Translations under genes and position numbers: made by a program | The notes under the pieces: generated by a model | Database searches by the model: none | What the model was told of the DNA's origin: nothing | What the model saw: only the letters and a program-made list of their open reading frames with translations | Assembly (NCBI GenBank): GCA_037176705.1 | Contig: CM073897.1 | Coordinates: 39,955,488-40,019,487 of the forward strand | DNA from: Molossus alvarezi | Taxonomy: Eukaryota; Chordata; Mammalia; Chiroptera; Molossidae | Direction of reading: 5' to 3' | Length of the DNA stretch: 64,000 bases | In this document: positions 33,291 to 44,639 of the stretch, piece by piece | Layout of the letters: each line of letters begins with the position of its first letter | Numbering within the stretch: position 1 is the first letter of the stretch

Positions 33291-35505
33291 TCTTATAAAA
33301 GGTCATTCTATTAAATTACTTTTAAGAAAGAAGAGCTATACATAGTTAAACTTAACATTCAGGTATCCAATAAGTTGTGCAATTTTGGAGAAAATATCAT
33401 TAAATTAATATGCTTTAAGTTTTCAGAGTTGTCAATGTGCTTAATTATGCTGATGAATGCCATTACTAAGGCAATTTATCAAGGCACAAAGGTACTATTA
33501 GAACATAGCTTTGCACTCTTGGCTGAAGAGAAGGCAAGTATATAATAAATGAATCCCATTTGATTATCATTGTAGTGAAAACTCCTTACTGTAAATCAAA
33601 TTATTTTGATGTCCTCAGAAACTGAATTAGCACAGAAAATTAGGTATCAGGCTCTGATAAAAGTTTAAGTTCAGCAATTATTTGGGGGTGGGGTGGGGGG
33701 GGATCTCAAGGAAAACAAGGAGTTGAGTAGAAGAGTTAAGAAATGTCCATGAATAGAAATACCTCAGTACTGAATTGACTTCAAGACTAGCCTAGGCCGG
33801 ATCACCAATCAGATGGTAAGAAAAGCAGCTCATGAGCTTCCTCTGTCGTGATCTTTGCTGAGCACCTCACCTTAAACTGCTGAGAATGTGACTAGGCATG
33901 GCCATGCCCGGGGTCAAAACCCAACGGGCAATTTTATCAGCTTTGCTTCATCAAGACCACTGTCGCCTGTTACAAGCAAATAGTCAGCATTTGTTTTCTT
34001 TTCTGCTTATTTGATGTGTCTTTACCTGATTATTGGGCTTAATATTACAAAGAAAGTGCTCGATCAATAATCATTTTTGTAAGTATCTATCTGAAATCAT
34101 ATTTCCCACCTCCTCTGAGAATCTAGAAGGTTCCTGTGACACAGCAGTTACTCAATAAATACTTGGATAAATTAAATTTCCTTAGTTGAATCCACATTTG
34201 TAGAGAAAGAAAAAAAATTAAATTCCATAATTAAAAGTAGTTTTGAAAAAGCTTATTAGATGTCACCTTCAGGCTATAATAATGTATGTTGTATAAGTAA
34301 AAATGTAAGGCAGATAAATTCAGTTCCTTTGGTCTTTAAAGTAAAAAGTACGTGTTCTTTTTTATATGGTAGACTAGAAATGCGTGACTCTGCTTCTATT
34401 CAATAAAACAAAAATGTATATATCCTTATAAAACCAGGACTTTAAAAAAGGAATCTGTTAACTATCATGACAAGCTTTGGGTCTAACTTAGAGGAAACTA
34501 ACTCTATGGATCATATGGTCAAAGTCAATATATCCAAATCTGCTTATAGGTCATGTAACCACAAACAGGCAGTCAGTATCACAAAGATCTTAGAGGGATG
34601 CAGAGGCCAGTGCCCCAAAGCAAAGGTCCAAATAGGTAAGACATGTGCAAAATGTTGCCTGTTGTCAAAGAATAGATTATTCAACCTCAACGTTATTGGA
34701 AAACAAGAAACAGACTTCTCAATGCTGTTTTAATCGCATTTTCTCATAAGGCATTTTAAATTAAGTACTCCCAACATCCTGAATCTGAAAACAGAAGAAA
34801 TAGATTAAGAGGGAGGAAGAGGGGGAAACATACACTACACTACCCCCATAACTCCAGTTCTAGATAATTTTTAAATGGGTTCCTTAAACCCTAGTACTAG
34901 AGGTAGTATGTGCAAAACACGTCCTCCCCAACCCAGTTTTGATAACACACCTATCACCGCAGGGAGGGAAGTTCTGACATCACAAAGCGAGATCAAGTCT
35001 CTGCGCTTTCTCTACTATTTGTTTTCGCAAAATGTTTATTTAGCTACTGGGATGTGCCAGACAAGGGTAGGCACCTTACTGAAGGAAGTCTTTTAGGAAT
35101 TTCATAATTTGAATTATAACCAAAATGACAGAATGTTCTCCCCGAGTCACCATAAGTTGTCCTTCCAGACTAATATGATGAAACAGAGTGTTTTCACTTC
35201 AGCTGTACGTGCAAGGTCAGTAGTGCCGGAGGAAAGATCAGATATGTTGTGGAGTATGCAGAAAATTTGTACAGATTGTTAGCAAGTTTTTGAAGTTAGG
35301 AGAATGAAGTCCAGGTATCTAATCATACAGTCAGTGCAGGATAAGCCTAAATATAAATGAGAAGGACAGCCAATTAAAGTCAAACAAGGAATGATCTATC
35401 ATCCTTAGAGAGTATTTACAAGATGCCAACAAAAAAAGGATCAATAACCGAAGAAACATTTACATTGTGTAGTGCACTTGGAATCAGCTATAATCACCAA
35501 CTTAA
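33291..35505. other. Long unannotated stretch
   Basis: Mostly unique-looking sequence with even complexity. A G-run (ggggtggggtggggggggat) lies at about 33684-33703. gttactcaataaatacttgg near 34149 hints at an old L2 or MIR end. Open frames at 34467-34733 and 34875-35096 have no recognised domain. Confidence 0.35.
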
Positions 35506-35507
35506 TT

Positions 35508-35885
35508 ATTTGGTGATATGAACAGAATTGTGCTCCCCTGAATTTCATGGGTTGAATCACTAACTCCCACTGTGAGTATATTTGAAATTTAAATAGGTTC
35601 ATAGGGGTGGGTCCCTATTCTGATACGGCCCTCACCCTTGCAAGAAGAAGAGACAGCAGGGATCTCTCTCTCTCTCATGCATGCACTGAGGGAGGGCCAT
35701 GCGAGGACACAGTGAGGAAGCGACCATGTGGAAGCCAGGAAGGGACCCTTCACCAGAAACCAGATCTTCCAGTACCTTGGTTTGGGGCTTGCAGCCTGGA
35801 GAACTATGAGAAAATGAATTTCTGTTGTTTAAGCAGCCCAGTAGGTGGCATGTTGCTATGGCAGCCTGAGTTGACACTTTGTAAA
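35508..35885 (+). mobile_element. MLT1-type MaLR solitary LTR
   Basis: A nearly complete MLT1 pattern: ggtgatatgaacagaattgt, gctcccctgaatttcatggg, ggtgggtccctattctgata, tgcaagaagaagagacagca, ctctctctctctcatgcatg, gcgaggacacagtgaggaag, catgtggaagccaggaaggg, tttctgttgtttaagcagcc, then gctatggcagcctgagttga. An open frame of 96 codons inside it is LTR sequence, not a gene. Confidence 0.9.
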
Positions 35886-35904
35886 GTTTGTCTTTAAGCT
35901 TAGC

Positions 35905-35954
35905 TATAATAATAATTATATATATAGATATATATATAGATATAGATATATAGA
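35905..35954. repeat. TA/GATA simple repeat
   Basis: attatatatatagatatata then tatagatatagatatataga units. Confidence 0.85.
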
Positions 35955-36074
35955 TCACAAAGTAGCCCTCTTTTTTTTTACCTAAATTATAAGTATGAAT
36001 GGGATATAAGGCAAGTAGATTCAAATAACCAGGCACTAATTCACAGAAATAGAAGGCCTTCCCACGGTTGGCTA

Positions 36075-36600
36075 TCCCTACGTCTGTAAGGGCATCTGGG
36101 GAGGGGCTTCTATTGTCAGCACTCTGCAATGAACATGGTATGTGCCAGCATCACCCAGGTTCCGCTTCCAGGAAGGACACATAGCCCCAGCTGCCGGTGT
36201 TTTGTCAGGTAACAACCCTGGGCTGTCAGCTCCTTCAGGGACTTCCTTGTCTGCAGAGTGCTACCAGGCCCAAGGTCAAGCCCTTTCCTAGCAGGGCCAG
36301 GACACACTGGCATCGAGGGGTTAATGTGTCCAGTAGTATAAAGGCCTTGTCATCTCGGCCCATCTTGGGACAATCCACAGGGCTAGTCTATCTCCAGAGT
36401 CCACCAGGTGCTAGACAGACGCTGCAGTGGGCCAAATTTCAGTTTGACTTCTCCTACCAAATCCTGACTCCCACCTGTTCCTTCCACAGGTGTCGTTCCC
36501 AACGGTATACCTACATATACATTCTGCATGCTACATTTTGTCTTAGAGTTTGTTTCCCAAGGAAACCCAACCTGTGGTAGGCAGTGGAAAGATTACAATA
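36075..36600. other. GC-richer segment of unknown origin
   Basis: Richer in G+C than its surroundings, ending gttttgtttcccaaggaaac-like (agagtttgtttcccaaggaa, then acccaacctgtggta). That ending resembles the 3' end of old mammalian repeats, but I cannot name one. The 127-codon open frame at 36197-36580 has no recognisable domain. Confidence 0.35.
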
Positions 36601-36959
36601 ATATCTGCAGGTGCTATAATCTCATCACTGCTTGATTGCTTTGCTCAAAAGGGCCCCCAGCAGGAACCCACGTCCCTCAGGCCAAGCCATTTGGCTCACA
36701 GAATCAGACATAACATTTGTAGCATAGGGCCATCCTACGCTGAATTTTCACCTCCTAGTTATATGAAATATGTAAGAATTGAGTGATAAATATCTTATTT
36801 CTCAAACCAATTGTCTTATTGTTCACCTTATTATAGATTATTCTTATTGAAAAATGTGCACTTTGCTCAAAACTAGATACACAGACTATGAAAAAAGGCA
36901 GTAAAATAGGAAAGACTCCAGGACCCATTGCAAAGAAATGGAAGATGCATTGAAGTAGG

Positions 36960-37145
36960 GGCAATCTTTCTCTATTTTTTCATTACATTCCTATTTATGG
37001 GACACTTACTGTGTGTTAGGAATATAATTCTGAAAAATATAAAGTCTCTTGATTCAAGGGACTTACCACTTAGGGAGTTACAGACAAGAAAATTGCAGTG
37101 TAAGAGAGAGGATGGGATGGTGCCTACATATACAAGATGAATAAG
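36960..37145 (-). mobile_element. L2-like fragment, reverse orientation
   Basis: atttatgggacacttactgt, gtgttaggaatataattctg, then gggagttacagacaagaaaa follows the reverse L2 terminal pattern. Diverged. Confidence 0.5.
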
Positions 37146-37965
37146 ATAGGACAGTGCTTTTCTTTATTCATGGCTTTGTTTTTTTTTAAAAAAAACAACC
37201 ACCAAGAAGAACAACATTTAGAAGAGCTAGGTTGCCCCGTGGATCAGCATGAAGACAATACAAAGTCTCAACCAAGGAGAATTGCAAACTGTCTCTAATC
37301 TTCAAGCACATCTTCTAAAACACCTGACATTTCCAATCCTGACAAGTGTCTCTTTGTAGTGCTGCTAATAATGGATACATGATGAAAAGAAAACATGGAT
37401 CTGAGTGGATGCATTGAGGAAATAAGAATTATTGCAAACAGGAAAAAAAAAAAAAGTGTTTATCTCCATGAACTATTACCCCAAACATAAGCACTGTGTG
37501 TGATAAAGCGCATAAAGCCCATTACTGAGGCTCTTCACCCCACCCCCTCCACACAAAGAGCTCTGCTTTCTCAGTTGGGCATCATTGATTCAACATAGTC
37601 TTCTGGCCACCTCTTGTCTCGGAAATGGACAAGAGTGTCATTTGCCTGTATTATTCTCTTTGTGTGCTATAAAAAGAAGTGCAAGTATACAGTATGGTAT
37701 GCAGTATTATTTCTATAAGAAAAAAATAACTCAGAAGGTATTAGTCTTGTCTTATAGCAGATTAACACTCTTTAGGATTCAATATAGCACAGAGGTAACA
37801 AAAGTAAGGGTGTCTTTGATTTATTGCCAGGAATAAAAGAGAAAAGTTACCAAACCAAATAAAAAAAGGGAGAGGTGGGCAGAAGAAATGTTGTCAGAGG
37901 CCTGAATGCAATATGTTCATTTAAAAAAAATAACGGAAAGGGAAAAACAAGGGCAATATATTAAA
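37146..37965. other. Unannotated sequence
   Basis: No recognised gene or repeat. An A run lies at 37443-37455. Confidence 0.4.
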
Positions 37966-37969
37966 TATG

Positions 37970-38110
37970 GCTTAGCATTTTATAGTGCTTCAATTTACTC
38001 ATTACAATATGTTATAGATAAACAGCCTGAGGCTCAGAAAATGTAAGTTCCCTGCCCTAGCTGACCTACTAGTAAAGATTTGGGTTTGAGCCAAAATCTA
38101 GTACAAATCA
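37970..38110 (-). mobile_element. MIR SINE
   Basis: gcattttatagtgcttcaat, gttatagataaacagcctga, ggctcagaaaatgtaagttc, then gacctactagtaaagatttg is the reverse MIR order. Confidence 0.7.
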
Positions 38111-38469
38111 AAGATCATACTTATTGTTGTTATAAATCCCAGATTTCTGAACAACCTCTTCTTGTTTATTAAGGAAATGGCTAACAACCCTTCTAGTTAT
38201 TACCCTGAAGCAAACCCATTATATTCTGCAACTTGAGTATCTGTGGCTTCAATGTTTATGCTAATATCTTCACCGCAGGGGGAGAAGCTTGATAGTTAAA
38301 GAAGGAAAGAAATGTGATAAAGCCCAGTTTGATGCTCTAATTAAAATCAAAGTGAATCTTCCAGACACAAAACCTTCCTCTTTTGCCAGATTTCAATGTA
38401 AGAAGATGTCTTCATACTGTTCTCTTGGGTCAGAACGTCTGGAATACAATGTTCTTCCCTCAAACAGGA

Positions 38470-38818
38470 GACATCCCTCCTTATCCCAGGGCTTTTGCTT
38501 GTGCCATTTTCTAGCCTGAAATGTTTCTTTCTTCTGAATACTCCTCTCCGCCCACAGGCACTCCTGGAGTCCAACTGTTCTTTTGCATCCCCATTCTTTC
38601 ATCACATCCAAAGAAAGACATGGCCAACTCTGTTCTTTCCCTTATAGGAGATTTAAAGTCCTAGACAGTTCCTTCTAAAAATCACCTTTCACACGGCTGC
38701 AATTTTGCATTTATTCATGAAGATTTTTACTTATGCCTGCTTCTCCTAAACTCCACCAGAACAGGCTGTATATTTGTGTTATTTTGATATTTACCAGTCC
38801 ATCCCCAGGATGTAGCTT
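38470..38818 (+). mobile_element. L2 LINE 3' part
   Basis: ccagggcttttgcttgtgcc, gcctgaaatgtttctttctt, aaatcacctttcacacggct, actccaccagaacaggctgt, then ccagtccatccccaggatgt match L2 order. It is cut off at 38818 by the LTR-like unit. Confidence 0.75.
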
Positions 38819-38897
38819 TGTTATCAGTGGAAGTGGAGTTCTTGTGATGTCATGAAGAAAAGAATTTCCTGAGTCTCGAATGGGAGGATGAGTAATA

Positions 38898-38950
38898 CAG
38901 TCGTCCCTCGCCACTTCACACTTGGACTTTCGCAGCTTCACTTTATCGCG
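38898..38950 (+). repeat. Tigger left terminal inverted repeat
   Basis: Begins CAGTCGTCCCTCG and runs through cacttggactttcgcagctt into tatcgcg. The outer 13 bases match the inverted right end at 11 positions. Confidence 0.85.
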
Positions 38951-39185
38951 TTTTTTTCAAATATATTGATTAAAAAGTTGATCAAGACAGTGAAAATGAT
39001 ACCGAGAACATGCTTGGTTGTCTGAGTCAATTGTACACCTCTGTATGACAATTAAAATTAAAATTACTGTACGTATGGACTGTAGGCCTGTGTATTCGAT
39101 CGCCCCAGGAATCCTTCAATGCCAAGTGCAACCCCTGGACCAGTCCTTGTGGGCAATAACTTTTTTCCAAAATATCGGGTGTGGT

Positions 39186-39371
39186 GAAACCAAGCCAATC
39201 AGAGCATGCTGTTTACTGATTGGCTATCCTATCCTCTTCCTATCCTGGCCACTGATTGGCTCAGCCTCATGAAAGTTTGTTTCTCTCATACTTGCTTCTA
39301 CATTACTGTGCGTTGGAAACATCTTTGCTCTTGTGTTTGCGATTTCTGAGAACTTTCATCTAAACCCCACG
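39186..39371 (+). promoter_or_regulatory. Tigger transposase promoter with CCAAT boxes
   Basis: The 180 bp before the transposase ATG hold one CCAAT (39195-39199) and two inverted copies ATTGG (39219-39223 and 39255-39259), each in the extended agccaatcag or ctgattggct context favoured by NF-Y. No TATA box is obvious. Probably the transposase promoter. Confidence 0.55.
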
Positions 39372-41183
39372 ATGGCTCCTAAATGTGCTGCTTCTTCTAA
39401 GCCTTCTGATGATGAAACTAAGTGCCAGAGGAAGATGCTTACCATCCAGGAGAAGGTGAAACTCTTGGATATGATCAAAGATGGTAAGAAAATCGTGGAG
39501 GTTGCCTGCAATTACGACTTGAATGAGTCTACTGTTAGCTCCATCTGTAAAGATGAAAAGAACATTCGTGCAACAGCTACTGTCTCTTTCAACAAGCAAG
39601 CAAAGCGCGTCGTGACAAGTCGTAATAAGTTCATAGTGAAAACGGAGTCTGCCCTAGCCATTTGGATCAGTGACAGTCACAAGAAAAACATTCTGTTGGA
39701 TTCGCTGGTCATCCAGGAGAAGGCGAGGCAGCTCTATCAGCGCTTTACGGTGGACGAACCTCAACCAGGACCCTCTTCTGAAATGTTCATGGATTTCACA
39801 GTGAGCAAGGTTGGTTTGAGAAGTTCCAGAAGAGGTATCATCTGAAGAGTGTCATTCTCCACGGAGAAGCTGCCTCTGCTGACCAGCCTGCAGCAGGGGA
39901 CTACATGAACAACACGTTCCAGAAGATCCCGGAGGAGGGCGAGTATCATCCAGAACAGGTGTTCAAAATGGATGAAACAAGACTGTTCTGGAAAAGAATG
40001 CCTTCCCAGACATTCATTTTTAAGGATGAGGCCAAGGTTCATGGCTTCAAGGCGTATAAGGATCATATGACTATTGTTATGTGTGGAAATGCTGAGGGAT
40101 TTTTGCTCAAGCCTGCCCTTATCTACAAGGCCAAGAACCCTAGGACCCTGAAGAATAAAAACAAGAACCTGCTGCCAGTGCATTGGATGCACAACGACAA
40201 GGGCTGGATCACAAAGCAGCTGTTGTGGGACTGGTTCTACAAGTGCTTCATCCCCCAAGTCAAGCTGCATCTCATGGGAAGAGAACTCGAGTTTAATGTC
40301 CTTCTCCTCATGGAAATGCTGGAGGTCATGCCCAAGACCTATCCTACGACAGTGTGTGGATCGAGTTCCTTCCTCCTGACACCACTTCTGTGATCCAGCC
40401 CATGGATAAAGGCGTTATTCAGGCATTCAAGGCCCTCTACATACAAAACATGCCACAGCACCTCGTCGAAGGCGTGGACCTTGAGGAAAACTTCTTGCTG
40501 ACGGAGTACTGGCAGCAGTATACCACCGTGACCTGTCTGAAGCACACCCAGGCTGCGTTGAAGGACATAAAGATGGAGACCGTGAAGGCCAGCTGAAAGA
40601 TCTTGTGGCCTGAAATTGTCCACGAGTACAGAGGATTCACCCCAGAGGACATAAGCAACTTGGCAGTGGATAAGGCAGTTAGGCTGGCCCGGATGCTGGG
40701 AGGAGAAGGTTTCGCGCATATGACCCGCGATGATGTGGATGAGCTGCTGGAGACACATTCAGATCCCTTAACTGATGAGGATCTGGTGGAGATGACTAAG
40801 TCTGCGAGTGAGGAGGAGGAAGAGCAGCCAGAGGTTCCTGGGGGTCAGGAGGAGGAAGTGGCCTTACACTTGAACATCTCTAGCAAGTCATGAGAACTAT
40901 TAAGGTAGTATAGGACATGACTGGCGAATGGGACCCACAAATGAGGTGTGCATTGCCGTTCCGGAATGCACTTGATGGAGTGATAGAAACCTACAAATGC
41001 CTCCTCACATGTATGAAAAGACAACGGCAGCAACTGCCTATCACGCTGTTCTTCAGCTGCGCACCCAGACACCCGCTGCCCACTCCTAGTGCTCCTTCAG
41101 CGGAAGAAGACAACGCACCTGCTGAAGATACTGCCCCACCTGAAGACTCTGCTACTGAGGTCGTGCCTTCAGAGGAGCAGTAA
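39372..41183 (+). pseudogene. Tigger/pogo transposase, frameshifted
   Basis: The ATG at 39372 starts MAPKCAASSKPSDDETKCQR. The N-terminal CENP-B/psq-type helix-turn-helix is clear (LTIQEKVKLLDMIKDGKKIV, then YDLNESTVSSICKDEKNI), followed by a second DNA-binding region (ESALAIWISDSHKKN). The DDE catalytic core follows in other frames: first Asp in KMDETRLFWKRMP (codon 39971-39973), third Asp in IQPMDKGVIQAFKALY (codon 40405-40407). A frameshift at about 40310 hits the site of the second Asp, leaving LLLMEMLE. Other lesions: a frameshift at about 39785, a stop at 40594-40596, and a further break near 40893. The acidic C-terminus (SEEEEEQPEVPG) is followed in another frame by QLPITLFF (41031-41054), which fits a PCNA-binding PIP box. 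Inactive. Confidence 0.93.
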
Positions 41184-41499
41184 CCTTGCTCTTCTTTGCT
41201 GTGCAGTACATCTCTTCATCTTCATCACTTCATCATCGAACAAGTTGCACTATTTTCATAGGTTAGTGGTTGCGTGTGTGAAATTAAATGTACAATAATA
41301 ATATATTTGTAACATCTAATATGTCTTATTTTTTCTTATTTTGTCTAATATATTGGATAATATGAGTGTAATGGTGACTAAAGGATGTTATTTCATGTCT
41401 AGAGAGCTCTAATAATGTTAAAAAACACATTCAAAAGGTTGTAAACAGGTTATCTATACTCTAACTGCAAAACTATTTGATTTATAAATAAAGAATCCT

Positions 41500-41568
41500 A
41501 CTTTGTGGGAATTCATGTATCACGGTAGAGTCTGGAACTGATTAACTGCAATAAACAAGGGCCGACTG
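41500..41568 (-). repeat. Tigger right terminal region and inverted repeat
   Basis: The element ends gcaataaacaagggccgact then g before the TA duplication. Inverted, the outer bases match the left terminus. Confidence 0.85.
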
Positions 41569-42285
41569 TATTTATTAGGGTAGAAATAAACCCTCGGGTT
41601 TTCGATGTCCCATTTCCTTCCATCTCACCAAGGAAAAAGTTTAACCATGTCTACAGCAGGATCAGAATAAAGGCCACTGCCTACAGTTTCTGCTCTGCAT
41701 TCAAGTCTAGTCCAGTCCAGTGTTGTACATGTGGAGTCCCCGCGGCTGTGCAGAGACAACACACAAACACATGGGTGAATGTGGGTCACAGAGCAATAGA
41801 GAACAAGGGAGGAACCTATTTCTCTGGGGATCTTAACCAAGAGCCTCTTCAAACTAACCAATTAACTTCTCAAGATTTTGCATGCTTCCAATAGGGTCCA
41901 TCTCCTAGCCAATCCATTGTTCCTCAGGCTAGACTGACAGGCAAGCACCTCCCCTACTTCTGCTCACGTGCCCATCTTCCCCCTCCCCCAACAGTGCAGT
42001 ACTGGATGGGGGAAGGGAGAGTGTTAATCCCCTTGGAGGAACCGTGCTGTGTGAAGCTGTAGCTTCCTGGTGAAGCTTCCCAGGTGACCATACTTACAAT
42101 GTCTGACTTCTCTTTGCTTTCTTTCCTTTATTAATATTAACTAGCTAATTACGATGATAACGGCTTTACTAAAAGCTTAAGTGAAATGCAAATCAATATT
42201 TCTTTCTTTCTTTCCTAGAAAACATGCTACCATGGGAAAACTATGTTTCTTCCCTTTCTCATAATAACTTTGAGTAACCTTGTGA

Positions 42286-42440
42286 TATACTGAACAGACC
42301 ATGAGCTTTGGCATAGTCCCAGGTTTGAATCCTAGCTCTGCCTTTGTGTAATGTATTTAGTTTGTAAAGTCCCTGATTACTCCTTAATTAAAATAGATAT
42401 GAATTCATATCTCATACAGCAGTTGCAACTCTTAATGAGA
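42286..42440 (+). mobile_element. MIR SINE
   Basis: aacagaccatgagctttggc, ccaggtttgaatcctagctc, then tgcctttgtgtaatg match the tRNA-derived head of MIR. The rest is diverged. Confidence 0.75.
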
Positions 42441-44379
42441 TATTGATCATATGCAGTTAACAATGAGAGTGCCCTAGCTCTACACCTATGCTATACTGCT
42501 GTGGATACGCCAGCAACGAGTTGATGGTGCACTTGCTGCCATGAACCAGCTTAAAGATGATCAATTTAACTTATATTAATCAAGATTAAAAGAAGGTAAC
42601 AACACTTCTTAAAGTCATTATTAGGTAAACTTGATGGCTAGTTGAATCACTATCTGCACTGTTTGGGTTTGTACCACCTAATTTAGAATTTTTTCATTGT
42701 ATTTTTATTTTATCGTCCTTGTTTAGAATATGTGTAGTTTCCTTCTTTTGTTTACTTATCCAAGAGCTCTTCTGGGCTTTGTGTGGAGATACAAAGTGAG
42801 GTTGGCATGAATTCTATCATTCACCTTCAAACTTCTTTGCATAGGCAAAGGGGAAAATAACATAGCAACAGAATACTATTACCAAGTAGTTCTAGAATTT
42901 CTTGTATGCTATGGTTACTATGTATCAGACACTGTGTAAACAGAAATGGTGGATACATTCTAGAAAAAAAAAATGCCAAGACAAGGAAATGTGAAAGTGA
43001 ATGGTGGGTTGGAATAGTTGCCAAATCCAAGGCGCTGCAGGACTTTGGGGATATGTTGGAGGAGGACATTGATTATAGGGGGCTTTGGCAGTCACTTGAT
43101 AAAGTGTCTGTGTTGTCCTAAAAGCAATATGACAATGTCAAAATACTTTTAGCAGGAAAGTGACAGGATCCCATGCCTATTTAAGTAAATCAATGCTTGT
43201 CTTACAAATATTGCCTTTCTCTCAAAATTATGTCTTCAATTAAGGCAAGGGCCACATTTTCTCCTTTTGTACATTTCCCTAATTATTTATGAATTGATAG
43301 GTAGAGAACAGTTCTTAACATATTGTACATATGTTATATAGCATGCAAGCAAACATGTAATTCCCAGTATGACTTACAAGCTGTTAGATATAAAGGAACA
43401 AGGCATCAGTTACTTTAAGTTTTTATAAGTAGATTTCTACAGGCTTGGGAAGCTTTTATATAGATTGTGTCATTTGTTTTTGTGATAACCTTCTAGATAA
43501 GATGGGAAAGAAGGAGGCCAAACATTAAATATGTATTTTCAAATCTTGGTATCCATAACCAACCTAGCAAGTACCCTTAAAATTGGGGCTATATGGAAAC
43601 CAGAGGCCTCTAGGGAATCCTCAAGTCTTGTTCTATACAGTCATATTTTTATATAATTATATCCATAAGATCTTGTCAACAAGATGAATGTCAATATACC
43701 AGCACCCTGAGCTAAAAGAGTACTCAAATATCCAAACAAGTGATGCATTTTTATCAGACTAACATAGCCATAAAATAAAATCAAAATAAGAGTCTGATAA
43801 CAGATTTTATGTTCTGTTACATAATCATTCAATAATTTTATCATTTTATTTGAAAGAAACTAAAGAAATGAAGGCGGGTGTGGAGATAAGATGCTCCTGC
43901 CCTGAGGTATACATCTTAAAACTAGAAAAGGACAATGTGAAAACTTGTCATAGTATATTAAAAAAATGTTTGAGAGCAAGGAGCATATAATTCTTTTTCC
44001 GTCCCTCCCCTCTTCTCTCTTCTCCTTCTTTTTCTTCTTCTTCTCTGTCTCCATCTTCTCGCTCTCGCTCTTGCTCTCACTCTTTACCTTACACTGTCTT
44101 TTTATCTTCAATACATCATATACCCATAAATAGACATGGGAGTTGTTCATATTCCCCCTAACAAGCAAGTGTTAAGCACTTACTACGTAAAAGCCATTGT
44201 GATCACACTAGGGATACAAAACATAAATTAGGCTGTGAGTTATGGAGAGAAACTAGGTATAAATTTTTTGTGTGTGCAAAGGAACTGGCAATACTTAAGT
44301 TTCATAAAATGAAAACTGTAAATACTAAAAATGGTGGTAAGAATAAAATTCATAAATTGAGTGTTTGCTCTGTGCCATG
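42441..44379. other. Long unannotated stretch with a pyrimidine tract
   Basis: Mostly unique-looking. A pyrimidine-rich tract at about 43998-44088 (cctcttctctcttctccttc, then tcttctcgctctcgctcttg) encodes a spurious Lys/Glu-rich minus-strand frame. Weak L2-like text at 42905-42945 and 43240-43330, and a MIR-like patch at 44165-44235, are too diverged to call. Confidence 0.35.
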
Positions 44380-44578
44380 TTTTTGAAAATGTGGTCCCTG
44401 GCCTGGGAGCATCAGCATCAACATCAGCATCTGCTAGGAGCATTTTAAGGGAACATACCCAGACTGCTCTCCAGGTTTACTAAATCAGAAATTCTCAGAG
44501 AGGGGCCATGGATACTGTTTTATAATAAACCCCCAGGAGATACTGTCAGACACTAAAGTTTGAGAACCACTTCTCTAT
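44380..44578 (-). mobile_element. MER5A-type hAT-Charlie element
   Basis: tttgaaaatgtggtccctgg, gcatcagcatcaacatcagc, aggtttactaaatcagaaat, then actaaagtttgagaaccact: an almost full-length MER5A-like nonautonomous hAT element with both inverted ends (tttgaaaatgtggtcc and gtttgagaaccac). An adjacent MIR-like tail (tcatttaatcttcataaacc) follows to about 44640. Confidence 0.85.
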
Positions 44579-44639
44579 GTTAAATAGTTTATATGAGTCA
44601 TCTCATTTAATCTTCATAAACCTATGAGTCAAAGACTGT

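Larger units (their letters stand above)
38896..41570 (+). mobile_element. Complete Tigger/pogo DNA transposon
   Basis: Body at 38898-41568 (2671 bp) between TA target duplications (38896-38897 and 41569-41570). The 5' end reads CAGTCGTCCCTCG, and the 3' end in reverse reads CAGTCGGCCCTTG. It holds one decayed transposase gene. Size, TA target and transposase type place it in the Tc1/mariner superfamily, pogo/Tigger branch, which moves by cut-and-paste. Inserted in LTR-like copy B. Confidence 0.95.
38819..42165 (+). mobile_element. LTR-like unit, copy B (split by Tigger)
   Basis: 5' part at 38819-38897 (starts TGTTATCAGTGGAAGTGGAG, like copy A). 3' part at 41569-42165: agtgttaatccccttggagg, agctgtagcttcctggtgaa, ttaatattaactagctaatt. 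Removing the inserted Tigger leaves about 0.67 kb, the same size as copy C. No coding sequence. It interrupts the L2 upstream. Confidence 0.65.

Noticed and set aside
35607..35897. 96-codon frame resembling a short protein
   Set aside because: It lies entirely within the MLT1 LTR.
36197..36580. 127-codon frame in GC-richer sequence
   Set aside because: No recognisable domain, no splice context seen, and an opposite-strand frame overlaps it.
39761..40758. Long minus-strand frames across the Tigger
   Set aside because: Antisense shadows of the transposase.
39333..41183. Domesticated Tigger-derived host gene (TIGD type)
   Set aside because: Intact terminal repeats and TA duplications plus several frameshifts and a stop show an ordinary decayed transposon.
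43860..44168. Minus-strand frame rich in Lys/Glu
   Set aside because: Product of a pyrimidine-rich simple tract.
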